From Haematococcus lacustris (lineage: Eukaryota > Chlorophyta > Chlorophyceae > Chlamydomonadales > Haematococcaceae): a stretch of DNA of 64,000 nucleotides. Each line of letters opens with the position of its first letter. The first letter of the stretch is position 1. Of this stretch, positions 1-12,000 are shown one piece after another. The stretch covers positions 7,395,663 to 7,459,662 of the forward strand of contig JASKMD010000025.1 in NCBI GenBank assembly GCA_030144725.1. Reading direction: 5' to 3'. The notes under the pieces were generated by a model that was not told the DNA's origin, made no database searches, and saw only the letters and a list, made by a program, of their open reading frames with translations. A program made the translations under genes and the position numbers.

Positions 1-1
1 C

Positions 2-800
2 AATCTGGTGATTGGGGATGTTGTCCTCATGCCGGCTGTTGTTATTGCTGTTGTTGGCTGGTGTGTACTGCTTCTGCTGCTGCTATCGGTCATTGCAGAT
101 AACTATTTTTGGGGTGAGCTAATCCAGAAGCTGGGCGCGGGACCAGCACCTCTGTCGATTTTTGACTGGACTGTGGACAGCTTGGCTCAGGTCAGTGTGG
201 GAATGACGTGTGATGGGTGGGTGAAAGAGTGACACAAACTTTGCCAGTGAGGCCGGCATGAGCTGATGCACATGTTACGATGGGGTGTAGTTGGACGGGC
301 GAGGCCGGGCTGAATTGACGGTTTTCTGACGGGTCCCTAATTCAGTTAAACATATGCGACGAACCTGCCGTCCTGCGTTGTCGCAGGCGCTGCGGAAAGT
401 CCAAGTACCGAAGTACGCCGCTGCAGCCGCCCACTTGCAAGCGCAAGTGCGCAAGGAGCGCGGCTTGGATAACGCTGTCCGCCACTTGTACGCGCATTGG
501 CCGGTACCTGAGCGAGTCGCGGCGCCAGCAGACGGTGATGCAATGCAGCCCGCGCACGGTGGCAACGTACTGGCGACTGGGGCGTTTCATGCCTTCGCGA
601 GTGCTCCGCAGCTGTCCGACGTACGACCTGGTTCGGGTGCCCCGGTGCAGGGCCTTGCTGCCAGCATCATCCGGTCCCTGAGTACGCACCCCGACGACAA
701 AGACGGCAGCGCGGGAAAAGCCCAACACGCGTCGCTCGTAGGCAACTTGTCTGCGTGGGCTGACCTGGCCAGCAAGAAGCTTTGTAGGTTTTGGTATTAG
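2..800 (+). CDS. Membrane protein of unknown function, last two exons
   Basis: Two exons join in phase: 2-190 (donor GTCAGT, runs off the left edge) and 387-800 (acceptor TGTCGCAG, stop TAG). Together they give about 200 C-terminal residues. The first exon carries a strong hydrophobic stretch (PAVVIAVVGWCVLLLLLLSV), which is a likely transmembrane helix, followed by an acidic/aromatic stretch (ADNYFWGEL). The second exon is basic and alanine-rich (near LRKVQVPKY and RKERGLDNAV) and probably soluble. I do not recognise the family. The segment after the helix faintly recalls cation exchangers (ADNYF), but too little is visible to name it. A TGTAA motif, the usual volvocalean poly(A) signal, lies at 1097-1101, about 300 bases past the stop. 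The support is the phase match and the membrane helix. Confidence 0.5.
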
Positions 801-2530
801 GTAGTCAGGAAAAAATAAAGCTTCATCTTCGCCACATCGCCAGCCTGGCGAAAACAGGGTCACTTAAGGTTGGAACGCATGGGGATGAGAGTTGACGTTG
901 TTGCGCGGATGCTGTTCAGGCGTCTACATGTTGTGGGGATATGTCCATATTGTTCGGGTGGGCACGGCAGTGAATCTGATTAAAAAGGTGATCCTCATCA
1001 ACACATCGTGCAAGTTGTCTTCGATCTGTGTTAACCCTGCCACGTGAGCTAAACTATATGCAAAAGTGGAGAATTTGGAAGGTGTACGATTGTTGTTGTA
1101 ATTTGATAAGTTGTGTGTCAGTGAAGGTGCACCCGGAAAAACCTTCGGAATATGCCATTCCTCAGCAAGTCATATGATCGGTCGTGCCCTAAGGTAGGCC
1201 TACTGTCAGTGCATCGCTGTTATGATTAGGTAGTTCAGTAAATAAATTGCCACGTCAACATATGTCATCAGACGCCACCGACAGCTTGTAACAGTCAGGC
1301 GCTCCCAACATTCAAAAAATGACAGTAAACCGACCCCTGGTAGTAGGACGGCTGTAACTCTGCACTCGCTGCGCCAAATTTAATGTTAGATGGCTCAGTA
1401 TGTAGCCAACCCAGCCAGCTACCTTTCACCCATCCAGAATCATTATCCAGTCAGTAGGCCGTGCACAGCAAAGCATCAAAGTTAGTAATTCAAATTTGAG
1501 CCGGTTCGGGGTTGCAGTCATCGCTGCGACCACCCGCGCCGCTTAGGTTGCTCTACACGAGCATGCGCATCGGCGGCAGCAGTCGGATCGGAAAGCGGTT
1601 GCGGCAGTGTGGCAATGAGCCCACCTCCCCCCCATACCTTGAGGGCAATGCCACAGCTCGACCATCTCGACTTACAGCATGCTACTTACTAGGTTAGGCT
1701 CCTTTTAGACATTGTTACACACCCTCATACTCAGATATGGCAAAAGCTCACTTTGGTCTGTGACCCCCAACTCCCTTAGCCGATCTCAGGACCAGGGCCA
1801 TGCAGTCAGTCGCACAACTCCACACTATGACCGAGTTTGAACTCGGCTCCTCTGAGAGTTACACTCCCCTACATCCCATCCCACCTGCGTGCAAAGTTTC
1901 ATAGCTCAACTGCCACCCCACAGCCCCGTGGCCTTATTTCTGCCTGGTGACCATGATGTAACTTTGACGATGTCAAACTCATAGAGGCCTGTGTTGTTGG
2001 TTTTGCTGTTTGTTTCAAGAGATCCGCCAATGAGTAAAGAACAACAATTCTATGTCGCTTTTCCTCTAGGTGCAACGGGTGCAACACAGTGGAGGACACA
2101 GTGGAGGGGGGGGGGGGGTGGGGGGGGGGTTACCCGGTGCTACCTTCGTGTGCGCCGACCCAAATGATGTATTCGGCGAGAAGCGAAGATAGATTATGCT
2201 TCACCGGCCCCGTCTAGGTGCCCTGCACGCCCGGCAGGCATCGCGTTGGGTGTCAGCCGGACATTCCATTTGTGCACAACCAGCTCACTACGCAAGGTAG
2301 ATGGGTTCCCTGCGATGTGGCTCACCGTGCCAAGGAGACCCGTCTCGCCGCTGTGATTTGTTCGCGGGCACATGTAGCAGTACACGAGCAAAGACTCCAA
2401 TGGCTAGCGCTGATGGTCAGATTACGCGGACTAACTCGTGACTGCCAATGTGCTAAACGCTATTGAAAACGGTGCAGTATTGAGAGAGAATCTGCATGAA
2501 CATTACCAACCCCATGTTGGGGCCGCCTGA
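801..2530. other. Intergenic stretch, no gene seen
   Basis: About 1.7 kb with lower GC than the genes and no exon-like frame flanked by splice sites. It holds the probable 3' UTR of the left-edge gene, a G-run of about 25 bases at 2106-2130, and short frames I cannot support as genes. It runs into the assembly gap. Confidence 0.5.
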
Positions 2531-3030
2531 NNNNNNNNNNNNNNNNNNNNNNNNNNNNNNNNNNNNNNNNNNNNNNNNNNNNNNNNNNNNNNNNNNNNNN
2601 NNNNNNNNNNNNNNNNNNNNNNNNNNNNNNNNNNNNNNNNNNNNNNNNNNNNNNNNNNNNNNNNNNNNNNNNNNNNNNNNNNNNNNNNNNNNNNNNNNNN
2701 NNNNNNNNNNNNNNNNNNNNNNNNNNNNNNNNNNNNNNNNNNNNNNNNNNNNNNNNNNNNNNNNNNNNNNNNNNNNNNNNNNNNNNNNNNNNNNNNNNNN
2801 NNNNNNNNNNNNNNNNNNNNNNNNNNNNNNNNNNNNNNNNNNNNNNNNNNNNNNNNNNNNNNNNNNNNNNNNNNNNNNNNNNNNNNNNNNNNNNNNNNNN
2901 NNNNNNNNNNNNNNNNNNNNNNNNNNNNNNNNNNNNNNNNNNNNNNNNNNNNNNNNNNNNNNNNNNNNNNNNNNNNNNNNNNNNNNNNNNNNNNNNNNNN
3001 NNNNNNNNNNNNNNNNNNNNNNNNNNNNNN
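2531..3030. other. Assembly gap of 500 N
   Basis: Exactly 500 N, a typical placeholder for a gap of unknown size. The 5' exons of the CFAP43-like gene are missing here or just upstream. Confidence 0.99.
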
Positions 3031-3053
3031 TTACAATGCAAACCCTCTCGCAG

Positions 3054-6000
3054 GTGCTCGTGGACGCCCACGTTGGTCCCGTCACTGCCATGGTGCCCCA
3101 CCCGCTCGGCTACGGGTTGCTCAGCTGCGGGCTGGACGGCACGCTACGCGTATGGGCCGTGGACAGCTTGTTGCGGCTCGTCGCCAAGCGTGCTTTTCCC
3201 TCCGCGCTGACCTCCCTAGCCACCGCCCCGCTGTCGTCACCTTGCGGAGGACTCATGGCTGTGGTTGGCTCAGAGCTGGGCGTGATCCGCTTGGTCTCGC
3301 TGGCGCCGCCGACGGTCGGCGATGTGGGTAGCGACGCCGGAACTGCGGCCTCGTCACTGGTTGGCGGCGTGGTGACGCCCAGCTTGCAAGTCACGTGGCG
3401 CCGGCGCCTGCACACCGGATCGCTGCATGCCGTCGCGTTCAGTCCTGACGGGTCGATGCTGGCCACGGCGGGGGCGGACAAGTGCATCTGGTTCATGAGC
3501 GTGAACAGGGATCGCACCTGCATGGTGCTAGGGCATGTCCGGAGCCCTGACGTCATCCTCACCATGGTGTGGCCAGAGGTCCAAGAGACCGAAGACTGTG
3601 TACTGGTAAGCTGGCAAAAAGAGAAACAAGAAAAATGGAAACAATCGAGGGAGATAATGTGAGGCAAAGACTTAGTGCATTGAAAGAGGGGATGCAGCAG
3701 GGGCGGGGGAGATGGGGAGGTGGCAGGGAGAGGGGGACAGCAGGGTGAGGGGCCAGTAGGCGAGCCCTCATCGCCACCTGTCTGCCATTGTCAAGCCCGG
3801 CTTTCTCCTGCCTGCCACTTCCAAGCCTGGCTTCCACCTGCCTACCTAGCAGCTGTCTGCCTGTCAGTCAGTCAGGTGCCACCAGACCAAGGTGTGGGTC
3901 CTGTCACCTGGCTACAGGCCAGTCTGGCATCAGGAGGGGTGCTGGCAGCCTCCGTGCCTGTTGAGCTGCACGCAGCCAGCCGGCCCACTGCCGGCATGGA
4001 CCTGACCCTCACCAACAAGTGAGCACCCAGTGTGCTGCTGCTGCTGCTGCTGGGGCTGCTGCTGGTGCTGCTGGTGCTGCTGGTGCTGCTGCTGGGGCTG
4101 CTGCTGGGGCTGCTGCTGGGGCTGCTGCTGGGGCTGCTGCTGGGGCTGCTGCTGGGGCTGCTGCTGGGGCTGCTGCTGGGGCTGCTGCTGGGGCTGCTGC
4201 TGGGGCTGCTGCTGGGGCTGCTGCTGGGGCTGCTGCTGGGGCTGCTGCTGGGGCTGCTGCTGGGGCTGCTGCTGGGGCTGCTGGGGCTGCTGCTGGGGCT
4301 GCTGCTGGTGCTGCTGGGGCTGCTGCTGGGGCTGCTGCTGGTGCTGCTGGTGCTGCTGCTGGGGCTGCTGCTGGGGCTGCTGGGGCTGCTGCTGGCTGCC
4401 TGCCGGCTGAGTGCCACTGGCACTGCCACGCTTGCTAGATGTCATTGCTGCGGCTGCTGGTTGGCTGCTGCAGCTGCTGGTCGGCCCCTGTTGCTGCTGA
4501 CACTGCTGCTGCTGCAGCTGTTGCGCCGTGAGTCACTACTGCTGCACGGGTGTTGCAGGGAGGTGACGGTCAAGGTGGTGAAGCTGGAGACAGCGCTGCT
4601 GTGTTGCGTGGCAGTGCCTGGCCAACGCTATGGCGAGCTGCTGGGGCTAGGAGCGGACAAGCTGCTGCACAGGGTGAGGCCAGGCCCCTCCAGCCCCTCC
4701 AGCCAAATTATGCCCCCTACCCACCATGCCACCTCCATAGACACACCATGGCTGCTCTTCCACATGCCACCCACCGCTCCCACCCTCCTGCCCACAACAG
4801 AGTCTAGGTGAGGTAGCCCCTTCCTCCCCAAAGGCAGGCCATCTTGTGCCCCATCACATGTTGGGCAGGTGTGCAGCAGTTGCCAGGCCGCCGCCCTGCC
4901 GCAGGTGGTGCTGCCCTTGGAGAGCCAAGCCTGGGCTGGCATCAAAGGCCGGCTGCACAAGAGCACTGCACACTCAGCAGTCCATGCCCGGCCTGAGGGG
5001 GTCCTTGCCTTGTCCCCCTCACACCAGCTGTTGGTCACTGGTGAGCACTTTCTGGGTTGTTTCAAGCGTTGCAGCATCGCAGGCAGTATGCTATGACAAT
5101 GCTGCCAGGTGATAATGCCGTGATGATCAGGATGATAATGCTTGTCATCACCGTACTAATATCTGAGGTGTGTGTGCAAAAAACAGGATTATGCACTTCC
5201 CCCATAACTTGGGTATGCTAATTCACAATTCGGGTGCCCTGATTCTTGATGTCCGGGCTGGCTCCTCCTAGCTCCAGGCAGGGCCCAGCGCTTGCACACC
5301 CCGCCGCACGATATGCACTGGCTCATGCCACACTACACGACGCCCAGCTGCCCCACAGCCCGCTTCCTACTCTCGCTCTCCATCCCACGTCCCTCTATAT
5401 GTTGCTGCTGACTCTGGTGATGGCAGGGTCCTCTGACGGCACCATCGCCACCCACACCCCCTCCCTGACGCTGGTTGGCAGTCTCGGCCCCTCATCCTCC
5501 TCCCCTCGTGGCGTGGGGTCCCCACCCAGCCCCCCTGCCCCTGAGACCCGCACATCGGCCTCTGTTAGAGCGCCAGGCGTGGTGATGCCCCCTGATCTGG
5601 CCGCCATCACGCAGCCAGGCAATGCCGTGACTGTGGCAGTGTCTCAAGAGCCCCAGGGCTTGATGCGCCTGGCAGGGGGCTTGGCAGCATGGTCTGGGGG
5701 GGCTGCTGCGGGGCTGCACCAGCTGGCTGCAGGAGGGGTGGCGGCAGTGGGATTTGATCACAGGTGAGGGGCAGCAGGGGACTGGCTTGGTGGGGTAGCT
5801 GAAGAGTCAGTACCTTCACCATCATTAGCTCCAGCCCCTGGGTCCTGCCCCTGACCCCTGACCCTGACCCTGCTACTGTCCCTGACATTCGCCCCTGACC
5901 TTTACCCTGTGCCTCTGACCCTTGCCCCTACCCCATGCCCCCGCCCTCTTCCCTTTGCAGTGGCCGCTTCATCATCTCCGCTGGCTCTGACGGCAGCTTG

Positions 6001-9000
6001 TTTGTGTATGAGACAAAGGGCGGACACCACCTGACCCGCAAGCCATCCACCAAGATGTTCAACCCCAACCAAAAGGTAGGGCCGAGTGGGCGTGGCGTAA
6101 ATGCATGATGACCTAGATGTGCAACATGTGCGCTATATACATAACCTCTGTTTAAGTAAGAAGGTTTAAATCAGTTTAGGACCATTTCAATTTGAGCTCT
6201 TGCTTCTTGGTAAAGCCTTTACTGTGTTGGTCCGGTAGACTGCTCTCCCTCTTAACAAGAGATGTTCTTAGTTATTGTTCTCAGGTCAAAGTTTGTTTTC
6301 ATAGCGTGCAGAGGCTAAGATTTGGCCAAGTTGGCATAGGAGGGACTTGGTCGAGGAGCGGCATGCATGCATGCATGGCTTGAGCACTGCCCCGCCTCAC
6401 ACTCAACCTGCTGTTGACCACCTGCCAGGCCTGACCTGTCTCACACCTTGCTGCCACCCGCTGGCAAAACTTGTGCCCCTGCCGCCTGCCCACCCTGCTC
6501 CACAGCACGGCGGCCTGGCAGTGCCTGATCAGGACCTCATGGACTCCCCTGACGAGCCCCATGAGGTGCTGCTGCACCGCAGCCGCCAGGCAGCAGCCGT
6601 GGCTGCAGCAGCCACAGCCCAGCCCGTTAGCCCTCAGCCAGCACCTGCGCCAGGCGCCGCACCTTTCTCTCGCATGATGCTGCCTGGCGAAGGTGTGCCG
6701 GGGCAGGGCGGAGTGGAGGGGCCAAGCCAGGTCTGGGTGTCAGGGCTAAGAGTGGCGAAGTCTATATGGGGAGTAGCTGCATGGGGTAGAAAAGAATGAG
6801 AACTAGGTGGCAGTGTGAGACTATAACACAAGGTGTGCTGAGGCCAAGTGGAGGGCCTAGGTCATGACGCAGGGGTTGGGTAGTGGCAGGCAGGGGCCAG
6901 GTCTGAGGTGTCCAGGGCTGGGGCTGAGCGCTGCTGGGTGCTGAGGTACAGATGCTGCTGCTGCTGCTCTGGCTAGGAGGGAGAGTGTGAGCATCAGGTG
7001 GCAGTTTGAGGTTTGAAGTGCTGTGTTAGGGTTAGGGTTATGGTGTGGTGTAGAAGCCTGGTCTCTACGGGGAGTGACAGCAGTAGCGCTGGCACTGGCA
7101 CCACCCAGCCCTCCATGGCCTCCACTTTCCACCGTCCCCACACCCTGGCCTCCCAAGAGTCCTGACTCCCAGACCACCTACTCCTGCCCACTAAAGCACC
7201 TCATATAGATGTCGATGCCCAGCAGCCATACCAGGCTGGAGATTGAGCGGTGTAACCAACAGCAACAAACAACTTCACAACCGCCCAGGCCAAGCAAGCC
7301 GTGGCTCCCACCTCGCCTGCTGAACGTTCTTTGACCGCAACCACCTCACCACTACCCAGCTGAGCAGGCTGGGCTACAGGGGCTGACGGCTGGGCGGTGT
7401 CAAACCTATTAGAGCAACAACTGCGTAGTCCTCTGTCTGTTTACGGGCATGAGGGTTGCTGCAGGGGCCTGCTCATCATTCACAACCTGTGCATGCTGCA
7501 CATGCTGCACGAACTGCCAGGCTCACACCTCAGAGAAGGCTGGCAACCTTTACGCTGCGCTGTGGACTTGCCTAGGTCCTCCCGCACCACTAGCTTTGGG
7601 TTGGCAGTCACAGAAATGCTCAAGCTGGGCCAAGACAGGAGCAGGTTGCCAAAATTGGCTTTGTCTTGATGACCTGCTATCACACCTGGCATCACACCTG
7701 GCTTTGCTGTCTGTCTTTGCTGATGGGTGACGACCTGCTGCTGCTGCCAGGGCTGCACCCTACAGCCTCGGCCCAATGCCCAACCTCCCCCTCCTGTCAT
7801 TTTGACAGGATTTTGACAAGACAGTCATCACAGGATTCCAGGTTGACCCTGTGCCCATGCGCTGGCAGGTGATGCGGGCGCCATGGTGGCCAGGCTGGCT
7901 GAGTTGAGGGAGTTGCTGCAGCGCTGTGTGGTAGACAACGCTAACGCTCCCGAGCTGGAGAAGGTGGGCCAGCCGTGCCTGGTGTGCCAATTGATTTGGT
8001 CACCTTCCTTGACCTTCCTCGATCTCCACGCCTGCATTTGCACGCCCGCAAATGCCTGCTGTTTCACTTGGCAGAGCTGCTGTCTTTCTTGGGTTGACAT
8101 GGCTGTTTCTGCGGTTGGGGTCGCGCACCAGCCAGCAGCTGCACGGGCACATGCACATGCATAGGAAGAGCTGGCTGCATTGCACATGTGTGGGGGTCAT
8201 GGGGTGGGGATGAGAATCTCCTGGCAAGGAATGGCTACCCAGGTTGAGGGGGATGGCCATGAGGTGTGACCATGGAGGGTGGGTGATAAGGAAAACCTTC
8301 CATACACCTAACATGCACTCGCCATGTATCTTCCCTGCACTTGCCATGTCTTCACTTACAGATTGGGCGCTCAGACTTTCTCATCGACCAGGGTCTGCTG
8401 CAGGAGCTGAAGGACCAAGCAGACCAGAGAGTGGCTGCGCTGCGCGAGCACCTCCAGCAGGAGCAGTTGCAACTGGAGGTGCAAGGGGGCATGGGGCCGG
8501 GAAGGAGCCAGTGAGGGGCATCTTGCCTGAATTAGGGTCGGGAGAGGCAGGATGGCTGGCAGGGAGGGTGGGCAGGAGCAGTGGCAGGGGGGGCCAGCCA
8601 GGGCCAGGGCCTGACTAAAGTGACAGCTGCTGATGTCGATGCTACATTCTGTTCAGGTCGCTGCTGCTGCTTCCGCTGCTGCTGACCTTTGAAGCGCTGC
8701 TGTCTGCTGCTGCTGCCAGGTCATAGCAGAGCGAGTGAAGCATGCTTGCTGGGACAGCCAACTGATTAAGGGCAGACGGGTAACTGCCATGCGGGCCCTG
8801 GGTTGGCAGGTGGCAAACATGCCATTCACTCAGGTGGGTGCCACACCCGGCTGCAACTGATGGGGCAGCAGCAGTGCCAGTAGCAGAGCTCTCGTATGAC
8901 ATGGCAACAGCAGTTTACACAAGGGCAGGAATATGAGACTTATGCAGCACGAGGATCAGCTACGGCAAGTGCAAAACAGGCTGATATGAAAGATTTCCCT

Positions 9001-12000
9001 CCATGGTGGCGCAGCGTGGCAAACACAACGTGTCGCCCGTCATTGCCTCAGGACCCTGCGCGGTTGCGCGTGCTGGCCAAGGTCAGCTTCCTGCGCCGCG
9101 TGGAGCTAGTGGAGCAGCAGCAGCACCAGCGAGGCATCGCAGCGCAAGCCACCGCGCAGTCAGCCGCCCAGCATGCCACCGCGGAGTTCGCGACCGCGGC
9201 CCCGGCTGTCACTGGGTGAGGTGCTCTGTCTAGCGCTGCTGCCGGCTTGCAATGGCAATTGCAGAATCCGCGGCGACGTTCTGTGCATCCTTTTGATTAC
9301 GTGACAGGTTCGCCGCCATGAGATGCATGCCATGCGCATTTGCTCATTGATGTCATCACAGTCCCATAGTCCCTCACTAGGGCCTCCATTTGAGCCGGAT
9401 CGCTGGGGACCACTAGGGATCAATAGCGGGACTACTCAAATGGTGCTAGTGGGCTGTGTGGAGTATACCCAATGCAAATGGACATGGTGCATGAGTGCCT
9501 ACCACCTACATTATTGCCAGACCCCTTAGGGCTAAAGTGTAGAGTTGGCATGACCTGTAAGCTGATAACAGCTCAAGAAGGGGACACACACTACTGTGCC
9601 ATAGCAGGCTGCCGCTGCTGCTGCTGGGCCTTGGGTGGCTTCTTTCGCAGCCGCTTGTAGCCCAGGCCTGGGTACTCCTTGCCCTTGGCTGGCAGAGCTG
9701 CCTGGTCTGGCCACCAGCACAGCTCCAGTGGGCGCCACCTGCTCTCCCCAATGTTCTGCATGTTCAACGCTGCATTGCAGTCCCTGTCCAGCCACCTGCC
9801 TGGCTGTGGTGCTGGCTTGGCTTTGGCAGCCTTGCCCTGGGCCTTGCCTTTGCCCTTGGTGGGCTGGGTGGGCTCAGCTGCCTGCCCAGCTTCGGTGCGC
9901 TTGGTGCGCTTGGCTGGCGGGGGGGCACCTCCGCCTTGTACTCCTTCAACTGCAGCCATGCACACAAGGCACATATAGGGTGGCTGACATGATGGCACCA
10001 GGTCAGGCACCAGGTTGGGCATGGTACAGTCAACTACTCTTTTACCTCATGCCCAGCCCACCACATCTCAATACACAACCCACATGACAACTTCCAGGAG
10101 CAGGGGTAGAGGGGTCACTCTGGCATGGGGCAGCACATGGTACCCATGATGTCATCACAGCCATGATGTCATCACAGCCATGATGTTGTCACGCATGGGC
10201 TCACAGGGGAGCCAGCAGCAAGCCCGCACTGCCCTCACCACCACTCTACCCCACGCCTCCTCCAAGCCAGCCCCCTGGCACGGCTAGCACTGTCATGAGT
10301 CGCTCACACAGCATGATTCCCTTGGACAACCACATGGAGGAGGAGGGAGACATCCATGCAAGCCCTACTAACCAGGTCAGAACTACTCACCAGCTTCAGT
10401 CCACCGCCCAACAACCTCCTCCTCCTTTCCTACCATCATGTCCACGGTGATGTCTTACCTTCGAAAGTTTCCCTTCCTTTCACAGTCAGTCCAACCAACC
10501 CACAGTGCTCCACTTGAATGTCTCTTACACACATGGCCTTTCGTGCAGGAGTGGCAGTGTGACTGGAATGGCAACACCGCACAGGATGCATGAGATGTGT
10601 GGTGGAGGTGGTTGCCATGCAGGGCGTATCAATCTTACTGTACCCCAACACCGAGCTGCACTGCCAAGGTCGTAAAGTGGCGCAAGCTCTCTTCCTTCAG
10701 CAGCAGGTGGGCCAGCAGGAGGGGCAGCTGCCTCACAGGAGCAAAGAGTGTGATGGAGACTGAGGGCTGTGTGTTATAGGTTCAAGTACCATGTGATGGT
10801 GATGATGATAATGGCGGTAATGATAGCGATGATGGTGATGGCGGTGGTGGCAGTGATGATGATGATGGTGATGGCGGTGATGATGGTGACGATGGTGGTG
10901 ATGGTGGTGATGATGCGAAGTCGTCATCACCACCTTTACATGGCACTCACCAGTATGCGGTCTGATTGGATACCGCTGGCATCGCTGCCACACACATACA
11001 CAAACACACCTGATGCCAAGCTGCATGGCCTGTGGGTCTTTCAGATCTGCGACACGAAGGCCCGGTTCAACGAGGAGTGGGAGCGCGTCAGGCAGCTGAA
11101 GCTGGCCGAGACTGACAAGGTGAGCAGTACCTTGCCGCCTGCTGCTCCTCCCTCTCACTTCTGTGCTCGTGTGATGTGTCCATAATCAAGCACCTTCTCA
11201 ACAAGGGACCAGCCCTCACACACCACTGCTGCTGCTGTGCTTGCGTGATGCCTTGCATATGATGGCTGATCACCTGGGCGTGATGTGTGTAGAACCGGGC
11301 ACCTCATTAAGAAGGGGCCAGCCCGTACCAATCTGTGTCCATTCACACCACCCATGTTGCTACAGCGTACAAGGCCCGTGGCTTGACTGACATGCAAACT
11401 TGTTACCTAAGTGCTCGACTGGTGGGAGACAGTTTGCAGCAGAAGTGGGGGAGTGGGCAGTGTGGTGGTGGTGGTGGTGGTGGTGGGGCACGGGATTAGT
11501 TAACCCTAACCCTAACCCCCCTCCCTAACCCTAACCCTAACCCAGGCCTTGCTCTCCCTGGGTGTCATGTTTGCTGCTGCTAGATTGGCGACCTGTGCGC
11601 ACGGCTGGACGAGATCACCCGTGACCTGCACAAGCTGGGTGCCAGTCCCCTGCCTGGGACTGACAGCAAGTGGGTCAGGCCAGCTGGCTGGGCCAGCACT
11701 GCCTGTGTCAGGTGGCTGAGTGGCTCCTCGGGCTAAGCTCACCTTGGTCTAGGGCAGCCACTCGGTAGCACACCTGTTGCTAGCACTCCCCACTGCTGAT
11801 GCCGCTGTACCTGCCGCCGCCGCCGCTGCTGCCCATGCTTTTGCTGCCAATGCCGGCTGTTGCTGTCATGCTGCTGGGGCACAGTTGCTGCTGCCACCGC
11901 CTCCCTGCTGCCTGGCTGCCTACCCAGGTTTGTCGTGGCCTTCCCTGAAGATATGTCTGGAGTATTCACTGTCAAAGATGAGGAGGTGCAACTGGACAGG

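Noticed and set aside
2453..3662. Reading frames crossing the first run of N on both strands
   Set aside because: They are open only because N was translated as X. Only the plus-strand part from 3054, which has an acceptor and WD40 blades, is real.
3930..4445. Long QPQQ-rich minus-strand frame and A/G-, L- and C/W-rich plus-strand frames
   Set aside because: All are translations of the 12-bp CTG minisatellite, open in every frame, inside a CFAP43 intron.
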